Source: an uncultured Eubacteriales bacterium
Lineage (GTDB): Bacteria; Bacillota; Clostridia; Lachnospirales; Lachnospiraceae
Direction of reading: 5' to 3'
DNA: 11,084 bases
Assembly: GCA_902783795.1 (NCBI GenBank)
Contig: CACZSO010000314.1
Coordinates: 1-11,084, forward strand
Program-made: the position numbers and the translations under genes
The notes under the pieces: generated by a model
What the model was told of the DNA's origin: nothing
The model's input: only the letters and a program-made list of their open reading frames with translations
Databases searched by the model: none
Shown here: positions 1 to 6,520 of the stretch, piece by piece
Position numbering within the stretch: position 1 is the first letter of the stretch
Layout: each line of letters opens with the position of its first letter

Positions 1-1114
1 AAATCCGGACATCCTGCTTTTGGATGAACCTTCGAATGATATCGACATCGACACCCTTCTGTGGCTGGAGAAAATGATCGCGGACTTCACTGGCGCGGTG
101 CTGTTTATCTCTCATGATGAGACATTGATCGAGCGGACGGCGAACCGCGTAGTGTTGCTGGAGCAGCTTCGGAGGAAGACCGTACCCCGTGCTACCGTAG
201 CCAATGTGCCTTTCACGGTCTTCAGAGAAGAGCGGGAAAAAGCCTTGGCAAAACAGGAGCAGGAAGCCTTAAGCGAGCGCCGGGAAGAAAAAAAGGCGCT
301 GGAAAAGTTCCGGAGGATCCAGCAGGCCGTGGAGCACGACCAGAACAACGTATCCCGCCAGGATCCCCACGGCGGGCGGCTTTTGAAAAAGAAGATGAAG
401 GCCGTCAAGTCCATGGAAAAACGCTATGAACGGGAACATCAGGACATGACGGAGATCCCGGAAATAGAAGAGGCCATCACCATCCGGTTCGAGCAGCAGA
501 AGGTCATGCCCTCGGGGAAGACAGTGCTGGAATATGAGCTCCCCGCCCTGTACACGCCCTCGGGTGAACTGCTGGCAGAGAACATTTTCCTGCGGGTCCG
601 GGGACCGGAAAAGATCTGCATCATCGGGGCCAACGGGGTGGGCAAGACTACCCTCATCCGGAAGATCGCTGAAGAACTGCTGGCAAGGACAGACATCACG
701 GCCTGCTATATGCCGCAGAATTATGAAGAGCTGCTGCCGGAAGATACTACGCCGGCGGATTTCCTGGCCCCCTCCGGAAGCAAGGAGGAAATGACGGCGG
801 TCAGGACTTATCTGGGATCCATGAAGTATACAGCCGATGAAATGTTCCATCCGGTCAGTGAACTTTCCGGCGGGCAGAAGGCGAAGCTGTTTCTTTTAAA
901 GATCAGTCTGACACCGGCAGATGTGCTTATATTGGATGAACCTACGAGAAACTTTTCACCCTTGTCACAGCCGGAAGTGAGAAAGATCCTGAAGAACTTC
1001 CCGGGAGCGATCATCAGTATTTCTCATGACAGGAAATACCTGAGTGAAGTCTGTGACAGGGTTTATGTGATGACGAAGGAAGGGTTGAGAGAGGACACCT
1101 CATCCGCCCCTTAG
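1..1114 (+). CDS. ABC-F family ATPase, 3' part (5' end outside window)
   Basis: The reading frame is already open at the left edge (codons from base 2), so about 370 C-terminal residues are visible and no start is present. The fragment begins in the first nucleotide-binding domain at Walker B (LLLDEPSNDID) and its switch histidine (ISHDE). A long charged inter-domain linker follows (about bases 170-470, rich in E, K, R). The second domain has Walker A GANGVGKTT (about 626-652), the signature LSGGQ (about 862-876), Walker B LILDEPT and ISHDRKYL. Two soluble ATPase domains joined by a charged linker, with no membrane segment, define ABC-F proteins, which act on the ribosome (translation factors or antibiotic-protection proteins) rather than in transport. 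The second Walker B is followed by RNFSPLS instead of the usual NHLD. The final residues EDTSSAP and the TAG stop are encoded inside a repeat element. The exact subfamily and any drug-resistance role cannot be decided here. It is probably a separate transcription unit from the nucleoside genes. Confidence 0.93.
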   Translation, partial: NPDILLLDEPSNDIDIDTLLWLEKMIADFTGAVLFISHDETLIERTANRVVLLEQLRRKTVPRATVANVPFTVFREEREKALAKQEQEALSERREEKKALEKFRRIQQAVEHDQNNVSRQDPHGGRLLKKKMKAVKSMEKRYEREHQDMTEIPEIEEAITIRFEQQKVMPSGKTVLEYELPALYTPSGELLAENIFLRVRGPEKICIIGANGVGKTTLIRKIAEELLARTDITACYMPQNYEELLPEDTTPADFLAPSGSKEEMTAVRTYLGSMKYTADEMFHPVSELSGGQKAKLFLLKISLTPADVLILDEPTRNFSPLSQPEVRKILKNFPGAIISISHDRKYLSEVCDRVYVMTKEGLREDTSSAP

Positions 1115-1205
1115 GGGCACCTTCCCCTCAAGGGGAAGGCATGAAGGACCCCAGGCTTCCCCTTGAGGGGAAGCTGTCACGCAAAGCGTGACTGATGAGG
1201 TGTCC
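1093..1205 (+). repeat. Structured MITE-like/REP-like repeat, copy 1
   Basis: An 11-bp perfect terminal inverted repeat (GGACACCTCAT at 1093-1103, ATGAGGTGTCC at 1195-1205) encloses four successive hairpins. These are GCCCC-tta-GGGGC (1106-1118), CCTTCCCCT-ca-AGGGGAAGG (1120-1139), GCTTCCCCT-tg-AGGGGAAGC (1155-1174) and GTCACGC-aaa-GCGTGAC (1176-1192). The element has no coding capacity of its own. It overlaps the end of the ABC-F gene and provides its stop codon. T-runs at 1211-1215 and 1222-1227 follow directly, so in RNA the element could also end ABC-F transcription. A second, diverged copy in the same orientation lies at 2565-2673. I associate this type of repeat with gut Firmicutes, but naming the family needs a database comparison. 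Confidence 0.88.
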
Positions 1206-1238
1206 CCCTCTTTTTCCTTACTTTTTTATACAGAAACA

Positions 1239-1267
1239 TTGACGAATGACCTACTTTGAAGTACAAT
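1239..1267 (+). promoter_or_regulatory. Sigma-A type promoter of the lipoprotein gene
   Basis: TTGACG (1239-1244) and TACAAT (1262-1267) are separated by exactly 17 bases. Each box differs by one base from the TTGACA/TATAAT consensus. The expected transcription start is about 1273-1275, giving a leader of roughly 48 nt before the ATG at 1322. This is the only convincing promoter I found in the window and may drive the whole nucleoside locus by read-through. No operator could be assigned. Confidence 0.82.
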
Positions 1268-1273
1268 AAGTGC

Positions 1274-1288
1274 GGCATGGAAAATGCC
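1274..1288 (+). promoter_or_regulatory. Small 5'-end stem-loop in the lipoprotein mRNA leader
   Basis: GGCAT (1274-1278) and ATGCC (1284-1288) form a 5-bp stem around a GGAAA loop, at almost exactly the predicted transcription start. Hairpins at the very 5' end of a message are known to protect bacterial mRNAs from decay. That role is inferred here, and the stem is short. Confidence 0.35.
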
Positions 1289-1321
1289 TAATATTTTACC
1301 TTTCTAAGGAGAGAAATTATC

Positions 1322-2431
1322 ATGAAAAAAGTACTTTCCATAGTACTCGCATCTCTTATGGTCTTATCCGCAGTGACGATGATGGGCTGTGGAACCAGCA
1401 AGACTTCTGAGATCGCGGTTGTAACAGATGTGGGACAGCTTATGGATGGCGGCTTCAACCAGGGAACCTATGAAGGCGCAAAGGCTTACGCTGAAGCTAA
1501 TAAGAAAACTTATAACTATTATCAGCCCGCCAATGGTTCCGATGCCACGGATAATGACCGTGTAGCAGCCATGCGTCAGGCTATCAAGAACGGTGCGAAG
1601 TTTATAGTCGCTCCCGGCTTCCTGCAGGCAGGGGCCATGAAAACCGTTGCTTTAGAGAGCAAGGATGTGAAGTTCCTGTTCGTGGACGGCTGGGCACTGG
1701 ATGACGGTAACGGCAACCTTCTGAACAATGTTACCGCTATCGTTTATAAAGAGCAGGAGTCAGGCTTCCTGGCTGGCTATGCTGCAGTTAAAGACGGCTA
1801 TACAAAGCTGGGCGGAACCTTCGGCGGCGGCGGATCTAACCCGGCCTGCAACCGTTTCGCTTATGGCTATGTCCAGGGTGCGAAGGCAGCTGCGGACGAA
1901 ATGGGCGTCGATGTTGAGATCAAGATCAGCTTCAAGTACGGCTCTACCTTCTCTGCTTCCACAGAGCTGGCTACCCAGATGAGCAGCTGGTATAACGACG
2001 GCACTCAGGTCATCTTCTCCTGCGGCGGCTCCATGATCCAGAGTGTGATCGCTGCTGCGAAAGAGACCACTGACGGAAAGATCATCGGCGTGGATACCGA
2101 CCAGTCTTCTCTGTCTGACCGCGTCATCACTTCTGCCATGAAGGGCCTGAGCGTTTCTGTACAGAAGGTTCTGGGCGAAGCTTACAACAATGAATGGGAT
2201 GCCAAGCTGGGCGGCAAGGCCTCTAACTTAGGCGCTGCTGACGATGCTACCGGCCTTCCGTACGATACTTCTAAGTTCACGAAGTTCACCAAGGCTGATT
2301 ACGAAGCGATCTACAATAAGGTCAAGAGCGGCGAAGTCGTTCCTGATGATAACGTAGAAGGCTGCGATACCGCGGCATTCTGGGATAAGGCTGTGTCCGG
2401 ATCTCATGTTAAGGTTTTATTTGAAAACTAA
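1322..2431 (+). CDS. BMP/PnrA-family nucleoside-binding lipoprotein of an ABC transporter
   Basis: This is a 369-residue extracellular solute-binding protein. The N-terminus MKK plus a hydrophobic stretch (about residues 4-21) ends in the lipobox MMGC, so Cys23 should be lipidated and anchor the protein to the outer face of the membrane. The mature protein starts with the BMP-family pattern EIAVVTDVG...DGGFNQGTYEG (residues 30-52). It also carries SGFLAGYAA (148-155), a glycine-rich GTFGGGGSNP (165-174) and IGVDTDQ (255-261), the region that contacts the nucleoside in PnrA-type receptors. Start: ATG 1322 is preceded by AAGGAGAG (1306-1313) at 8-nt spacing. The linked NupOPQ-like genes point to nucleosides as ligand. 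All four arginines use CGT or CGC, unlike the CGG/AGG/AGA-rich neighbours, which suggests high expression. An intrinsic terminator follows the gene. Its functional analogue is the BmpA/NupN-type receptor; the ligand preference (purine or pyrimidine) is not readable from sequence. Confidence 0.93.
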   Translation: MKKVLSIVLASLMVLSAVTMMGCGTSKTSEIAVVTDVGQLMDGGFNQGTYEGAKAYAEANKKTYNYYQPANGSDATDNDRVAAMRQAIKNGAKFIVAPGFLQAGAMKTVALESKDVKFLFVDGWALDDGNGNLLNNVTAIVYKEQESGFLAGYAAVKDGYTKLGGTFGGGGSNPACNRFAYGYVQGAKAAADEMGVDVEIKISFKYGSTFSASTELATQMSSWYNDGTQVIFSCGGSMIQSVIAAAKETTDGKIIGVDTDQSSLSDRVITSAMKGLSVSVQKVLGEAYNNEWDAKLGGKASNLGAADDATGLPYDTSKFTKFTKADYEAIYNKVKSGEVVPDDNVEGCDTAAFWDKAVSGSHVKVLFEN

Positions 2432-2444
2432 ATATCAGTGAATT

Positions 2445-2467
2445 GAAAAGACGATAACTGTCTTTTC
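2445..2467 (+). promoter_or_regulatory. Small hairpin after the lipoprotein stop codon
   Basis: GAAAAGAC (2445-2452) and GTCTTTTC (2460-2467) form a perfect 8-bp stem with a 7-nt loop, 14 bases after the lipoprotein stop. It is followed by CC rather than a clean T-run, so it is not a strong terminator on its own. Its 3' arm can alternatively pair with AGAAGACA (2474-2481), which touches the base of the terminator stem just downstream. Confidence 0.45.
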
Positions 2468-2478
2468 CTTTCCAGAAG

Positions 2479-2519
2479 ACAGGAGCTTTTCCCGTGAGAC
2501 CCGGGAAAGCTCCTGTTTT
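2479..2519 (+). terminator. Rho-independent terminator (possibly partial) between lipoprotein and nupO-like genes
   Basis: The left arm ACAGGAGCTTTTCCCG (2479-2494) pairs with CGGGAAAGCTCCTGT (2502-2516). This is 15 bp with one bulged T, and is followed by TTT then A. The stem is strong but the T-tract is short (four T in all, 2516-2519), so partial read-through is plausible. Such a site would make the binding protein more abundant than the ATPase and permeases encoded downstream, a common arrangement for binding-protein-dependent transporters. No clear promoter is visible between here and the nupO-like gene at 2728. Confidence 0.78.
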
Positions 2520-2564
2520 AGATAACAGGCATTTTAAAACAGGGAAGAAAAAGGCAAGTGTAGC

Positions 2565-2673
2565 TATTCACCTCATCCGTCTGCCCCTCGGGCAGCCACC
2601 TTCCCCTGAAGGGGAAGGCCTTGGCTTCCCCCCGGGGGGAAGCTGTCGGCGAAGCCGACTGATGAGGGGAATA
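2565..2673 (+). repeat. Structured MITE-like/REP-like repeat, copy 2
   Basis: The termini TATTCACCTCAT (2565-2576) and ATGAGGGGAATA (2662-2673) are inverted with 11 of 12 matches. Inside lie CTGCCC-ctc-GGGCAG (2581-2595), CCTTCCCCT-ga-AGGGGAAGG (2599-2618), a perfect 20-bp palindrome GCTTCCCCCC/GGGGGGAAGC (2624-2643) and GTCGGC-gaa-GCCGAC (2645-2659). The order of hairpins matches copy 1, but arm sequences differ with compensating changes, and the spacer between the two central hairpins is shorter than in copy 1. It lies in the leader of the nupO-like gene, 54 bases before its ATG, so it would be transcribed as a long structured RNA if read-through occurs. The rest of the 2432-2727 gap holds the terminator, the small hairpin, the ribosome site at 2712-2717 and AT-rich sequence with no convincing promoter. 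Confidence 0.87.
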
Positions 2674-2727
2674 GAATACATAAGCTTTTTAGAAATATAA
2701 AAGAAACAAAGAAGGAGAAGAGTTCTT

Positions 2728-4269
2728 ATGAGCGAGCAGCCTTATGTCATAGAAATGAGGCACATCACAAAGACCTTCGGGACGAACAGGGCGAACGATG
2801 ATATCACGCTCCAGCTGAAAAGAGGCGAGATCCACGCGCTGTTAGGAGAAAACGGCGCCGGAAAATCTACCTTGATGAGCGTGCTGTTCGGCCTGTATGA
2901 CCCGGATTCCGGGGAGATTCTGAAGGATGGAAAGCCGGTAAAGATCTCGGATCCCAACGACGCGACAGCGCTGGGGATCGGCATGGTCCATCAGCATTTC
3001 AAACTGGTGGAGAATTTCAGTGTGCTGGACAATATCATCCTGGGCAATGAGGATACGACCTTTGGCTTCCTGAAGAAGAGCACGGCCCGGAAAAAGGTGA
3101 AAGAGCTCAGTGAAAAGTACGGCCTGATGGTGGATCCGGATGCTTTGATCGAGGATATTACCGTAGGCATGCAGCAGCGGACAGAGATCCTGAAGATGCT
3201 GTACCGGGACAATGAGATATTGATCTTTGACGAGCCCACCGCGGTACTTACGCCCCAGGAGATCGATGAACTCATGCAGATCATGAAGAATCTGGCGGCA
3301 GAGGGAAAGTCCATCCTGTTTATCACCCATAAGCTGAACGAGATCATGGAAGTCGCTGACAGGTGTTCTGTTTTGCGTAAAGGCCGGTACATCGGCACAG
3401 TGGACGTGAAAAACAGCACGAAAGAAGAGCTTTCCGAGATGATGGTAGGCCGTATGGTGAACTTCGAAGTGGAGAAAAAGCCGGCAGAACCGAAGGAGAA
3501 GGTACTGGAGATAAAAAACCTTTCCGTAAAGAGTTCCGCCCATCATAAAGATGCGGTGAAGGACGTGAGCTTTACGGTGAGAAAAGGCGAGATCGTCTGT
3601 ATCGCGGGCATTGACGGCAACGGCCAGACAGAACTGGGGTATGCCATCACCGGCCTGGAGAAGGCAGAGGCCGGCAGTGTGATCTTAAACGGGGAAGATA
3701 TCACAAAGAAGAGCATCCTTTACCGGGCAGACCACGGCATGAGCCACATCCCGGAAGACCGTCATAAACACGGCCTGATCCTGGATTTCACCCTGGAAGA
3801 GAACATGGTGCTCCGGCGCTACCGGGAGCCTCAGTTCCAGAACCACGGCTTTATCAAGTTTGATGAAGTCAGGGATTATGCGACCCGGCTTATCGATGAG
3901 TTCGATGTCCGTTCCGGTGACGGTCCTGTGTCCACGGCCCGCTCCATGTCAGGCGGCAACCAGCAGAAAGCCATCATCGCCCGTGAACTGGATCATGAGC
4001 ATTCCCTTTTAGTAGCCATCCAGCCCACCCGCGGCCTGGATGTAGGCGCCATTGAATCCATCCACAGTGAGATCGTGGAAAAGCGTGATAACGGAGCAGC
4101 CGTTCTGCTGATCTCCTTAGAGCTGGATGAGGTCATGAGTCTTTCTGACCGGATCTTAGTCATGTATGAAGGCGAGATCGTGGGCCAGCTGGATCCGAAG
4201 AAGACCACGGTCCAGGAGCTGGGTCTTTACATGGCCGGCGCGAAAAAGGACGTAGTGAAGGAGGCTTAA
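2728..4269 (+). CDS. nupO: Nucleoside ABC transporter, duplicated ATP-binding subunit (NupO/YufO-like)
   Basis: This 513-residue cytoplasmic ATPase energises nucleoside import with the two permeases downstream. It holds two nucleotide-binding domains in one chain. Domain 1 has Walker A GENGAGKST (40-48), Q-loop HQHFKLV (88-94), a signature VGMQQR (146-151), Walker B ILIFDEPT (164-171) and switch His201. Domain 2 is degenerate: GIDGNGQTE (294-302) lacks the Walker A lysine, the signature MSGGNQQK (407-414) is intact, and the Walker B position reads LLVAIQPTRG (427-436). Gln-Pro replaces Glu-Pro there, and the switch histidine region reads ISLELDE. Such asymmetry is usual for the sugar/nucleoside class of duplicated ATPases, leaving one catalytic site. 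Start: ATG 2728 has AAGGAG at 2712-2717, 10-nt spacing. The stop lies 4 bases before the next ATG, whose ribosome site overlaps this gene's end. The symbol is by analogy with Bacillus; simple-sugar import is a weaker alternative. Confidence 0.92.
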   Translation: MSEQPYVIEMRHITKTFGTNRANDDITLQLKRGEIHALLGENGAGKSTLMSVLFGLYDPDSGEILKDGKPVKISDPNDATALGIGMVHQHFKLVENFSVLDNIILGNEDTTFGFLKKSTARKKVKELSEKYGLMVDPDALIEDITVGMQQRTEILKMLYRDNEILIFDEPTAVLTPQEIDELMQIMKNLAAEGKSILFITHKLNEIMEVADRCSVLRKGRYIGTVDVKNSTKEELSEMMVGRMVNFEVEKKPAEPKEKVLEIKNLSVKSSAHHKDAVKDVSFTVRKGEIVCIAGIDGNGQTELGYAITGLEKAEAGSVILNGEDITKKSILYRADHGMSHIPEDRHKHGLILDFTLEENMVLRRYREPQFQNHGFIKFDEVRDYATRLIDEFDVRSGDGPVSTARSMSGGNQQKAIIARELDHEHSLLVAIQPTRGLDVGAIESIHSEIVEKRDNGAAVLLISLELDEVMSLSDRILVMYEGEIVGQLDPKKTTVQELGLYMAGAKKDVVKEA

Positions 4270-4273
4270 GATC

Positions 4274-5560
4274 ATGAAAACTAAATTCCAAAGCCTTAGA
4301 GAAAAGAAGGGTTTCCAGTCTGTCTGTGCCTCGGTGCTCTGCATCCTGGCCGGTATCCTGGTAGGCTTCGTCGTCATGGTCCTGTTAAGCTTCTTTAACG
4401 ACCGGATCAGTATCGGCGATGCTTTCAGCGGCCTGCTTATCCTGCTGGGAGGTCCTTTCTCCAGCGGCACGGCCAAATACATTATCACGAACCTGGGCGA
4501 TATGATCTTCTACGCATCGCCTCTTATCATGACAGGTGTGTCAGTGGCCATTGCTTATAAAACAGGCCTGTTCAATATCGGCGCAGCCGGTCAGTTCTTA
4601 ATGGGTACCATGGGAGCTCTTCTGGTAGCGCTGAACATCAACACCACCGGCCAGCCTTTCTTAGGCGTGCTGGTATGGATCCTGGCAGTCTTAGTCGGCG
4701 CCATCTTCGGTATGATCTGGGGTGCCATCCCCGGCTTCTTCAAGGCATTCTTCAATGTTAATGAGGTCATCGTCTGCATCATGACGAACTGGATCGCAGC
4801 CAATATCGTGAGCTGGGTATTTACCGCCATGCCGCATCTTACGAATGCGGGTGCCGGCAAATCCGGATATCTCATCACCACGGCAGCCACCGGCAACGGG
4901 ACGCCGAAGATAGGCCTGAATGTGCTGTTCTCCGGCTCTTATCTGGACTTAGGCATCGTCATTGCCATCCTGCTGGCGGTAGTTATCTTCGTGATGCTTT
5001 CAAAGACCACCTTCGGCTATGAGCTCAGAGCCTGCGGCGCGAACAAGTACGGCGCAAGATATGCCGGCATGAATGAGAAGAGGAACATCATCCTTTCCAT
5101 GGCCATCGCCGGCGGCCTGGCAGCCGTGGGCGGCGCTATCTATTACCTGAACCCGGGTATCGAGTTCAAGTTCGACAGCGCCTACGGAAAATTGCCGGAT
5201 TACGGCTTTAACGGTATCCCCGCAGCTTTGCTGGGAAGCAGCAACCCCATCGCTGTCATCTTTGTCAGCCTCTTTATCCGTTATTTAAGCGTGGGCGGCG
5301 ATAACCTGCCCAGTGCCGGCTTCAACAAATACATCGCCGATATTATCATCGCGCTGATCATTTATTTCGCCGGCTTCTCAAAACTCTTCAGCGAACTGCT
5401 TCAGAAGAGAAGGAAGAAAGCAGAAGCTTTCCCGGCAGCTGTGAAAGAAATGAAAGCGGAAGAGACCTCGAGCCAGGTGACAGAAACCATAACAGAAGCT
5501 CCTGTGCCGGAGGAGATCCTGAAAGAACCGGCAGAGGAAGAGAAAGGAAAGGAGGCGTAA
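4274..5560 (+). CDS. nupP: Nucleoside ABC transporter permease (NupP/YufP-like)
   Basis: This 428-residue polytopic membrane protein is one half of the translocation channel, in the branched-chain amino acid/ribose/nucleoside permease superfamily. Hydrophobic segments are evident around residues 21-41, 51-60, 76-95, 105-120, 128-150, 164-185, 222-242, 271-291, 315-338 and 352-370. The conserved loop GLFNIGAAGQFLMG (98-111) and the cytoplasmic coupling segment YELRACGANKYGARYAGMN (249-267) are family hallmarks. After the last helix, residues about 377-428 form a charged cytoplasmic tail: first basic (KRRKK), then rich in E, A, P and T. This tail looks longer than the core fold needs. Start: ATG 4274 follows AAGGAGG (4258-4264) at 9-nt spacing inside the end of the ATPase gene, which implies translational coupling. 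The gene ends 3 bases before the second permease. Confidence 0.92.
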   Translation: MKTKFQSLREKKGFQSVCASVLCILAGILVGFVVMVLLSFFNDRISIGDAFSGLLILLGGPFSSGTAKYIITNLGDMIFYASPLIMTGVSVAIAYKTGLFNIGAAGQFLMGTMGALLVALNINTTGQPFLGVLVWILAVLVGAIFGMIWGAIPGFFKAFFNVNEVIVCIMTNWIAANIVSWVFTAMPHLTNAGAGKSGYLITTAATGNGTPKIGLNVLFSGSYLDLGIVIAILLAVVIFVMLSKTTFGYELRACGANKYGARYAGMNEKRNIILSMAIAGGLAAVGGAIYYLNPGIEFKFDSAYGKLPDYGFNGIPAALLGSSNPIAVIFVSLFIRYLSVGGDNLPSAGFNKYIADIIIALIIYFAGFSKLFSELLQKRRKKAEAFPAAVKEMKAEETSSQVTETITEAPVPEEILKEPAEEEKGKEA

Positions 5561-5563
5561 GAT

Positions 5564-6520
5564 ATGGTATTTTTACTTCAGAAAACATTAGTATATGCGG
5601 CTCCGCTTCTCATCGTGGCACTGGCCGGCATGTTTGCCGAACGAAGCGGTGTCATCAACCTGGCCCTGGAAGGCGAGATGATCTTCGGTGCTTTCTGCGG
5701 CGCTATCCTGGCCCGTTTCTTTGTGAACGCCGGTGTGTTCTCTAACAGCATCCAGGTCATGTTCATCGTGGTCCTGCTCTTTTCCGGTATCTGCAGTGCC
5801 ATTTTCTCCTTGCTTTTGTCTCTGTCTGCGGTAACATTGAAGGCAGACCAGACTATCGGAGGTACGGCGCTGAACATGCTGGCACCGGCTATCGTGAACG
5901 CGTTTGCGCTGTCCTTATTCAACAGCGAGAAGATCCAGATGCCCGCAAACTTTGAGGGCTATGTGATCAAGAATCCGGATCTGCCGGCCCTGGTACAGAT
6001 CTTCGGTGATAAGGCCTATATTTCCACCTATATCATCGTTATCCTGTTCATCGTCCTGTCTGTCTGGATCTATAAGACCCGCATCGGTATGCGGCTTCGT
6101 TCCTGCGGTGAACATCCCCAGGCGGCGGCATCTGTGGGTATCAATGTATTTAAGATGCGTTATCTGGGCACCACCATTTCCGGCTTCCTGGCCGGCATCG
6201 GCGGCTATGCCTATATCGCGACCGTCGCCAATGGTACGGCGGAAAGCTCTGTAGGCGGCATGGGTTTCCTGGCCCTGGCCATCATGATCTTCGGTAACTG
6301 GAAACCGCTGGGCATCGCCCTGGGTGCGCTGTTATTCGGTCTTTTAAAGTGTATCGGACCGGTCTCCTCGTCCATCGATTTCCTGCAGAAACTGGGGCTG
6401 CCCATGTTCTTCTACAACATCATCCCCTACGTGGTGGTACTGGTGGTGCTGGCGCTTACCGCGAAGAAATCGGGTGTGCCGAAGGCAGAAGGTGTGCCCT
6501 ATGATAAGGGTATGAGGTAA
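5564..6520 (+). CDS. nupQ: Nucleoside ABC transporter permease (NupQ/YufQ-like)
   Basis: This 318-residue membrane protein is the second channel subunit. The N-terminal helix (about 4-22) leads into AERSGVINLALEGEMIFGA (25-43), the strongly conserved motif of this permease type. Further membrane segments fall near 43-55, 66-92, 99-118, 153-170, 198-222, 232-263 and 285-300. The coupling loop GMRLRSCGEHPQAAASVGIN (175-194) matches the equivalent loop of the partner permease. The length fits NupQ-type proteins, which are shorter than NupP. Start: ATG 5564 has AAAGGAGG (5548-5555), an excellent site at 8-nt spacing, located within the previous gene. The order ATPase, long permease, short permease is the order I know for NupOPQ-type loci. 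Confidence 0.92.
   Translation: MVFLLQKTLVYAAPLLIVALAGMFAERSGVINLALEGEMIFGAFCGAILARFFVNAGVFSNSIQVMFIVVLLFSGICSAIFSLLLSLSAVTLKADQTIGGTALNMLAPAIVNAFALSLFNSEKIQMPANFEGYVIKNPDLPALVQIFGDKAYISTYIIVILFIVLSVWIYKTRIGMRLRSCGEHPQAAASVGINVFKMRYLGTTISGFLAGIGGYAYIATVANGTAESSVGGMGFLALAIMIFGNWKPLGIALGALLFGLLKCIGPVSSSIDFLQKLGLPMFFYNIIPYVVVLVVLALTAKKSGVPKAEGVPYDKGMR

Noticed and set aside
269..850. 193-codon open frame on the - strand opposite the ABC-F gene; similar ones at 2842-3546 and 6759-7505
   Set aside because: All are opposite well-supported genes, with no family resemblance and no plausible ribosome site considered convincing.
2494..2700. A 68-codon open frame on the + strand between the lipoprotein and nupO-like genes
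   Set aside because: It starts inside the terminator loop, runs through repeat copy 2, has no ribosome site, and its predicted protein is low-complexity translation of hairpins.
2670..2710. Possible promoter before the nupO-like gene (TAGAAT or TATAAA as -10)
   Set aside because: No hexamer resembling TTGACA lies 16-18 bases upstream of either, so AT-richness alone is not enough.
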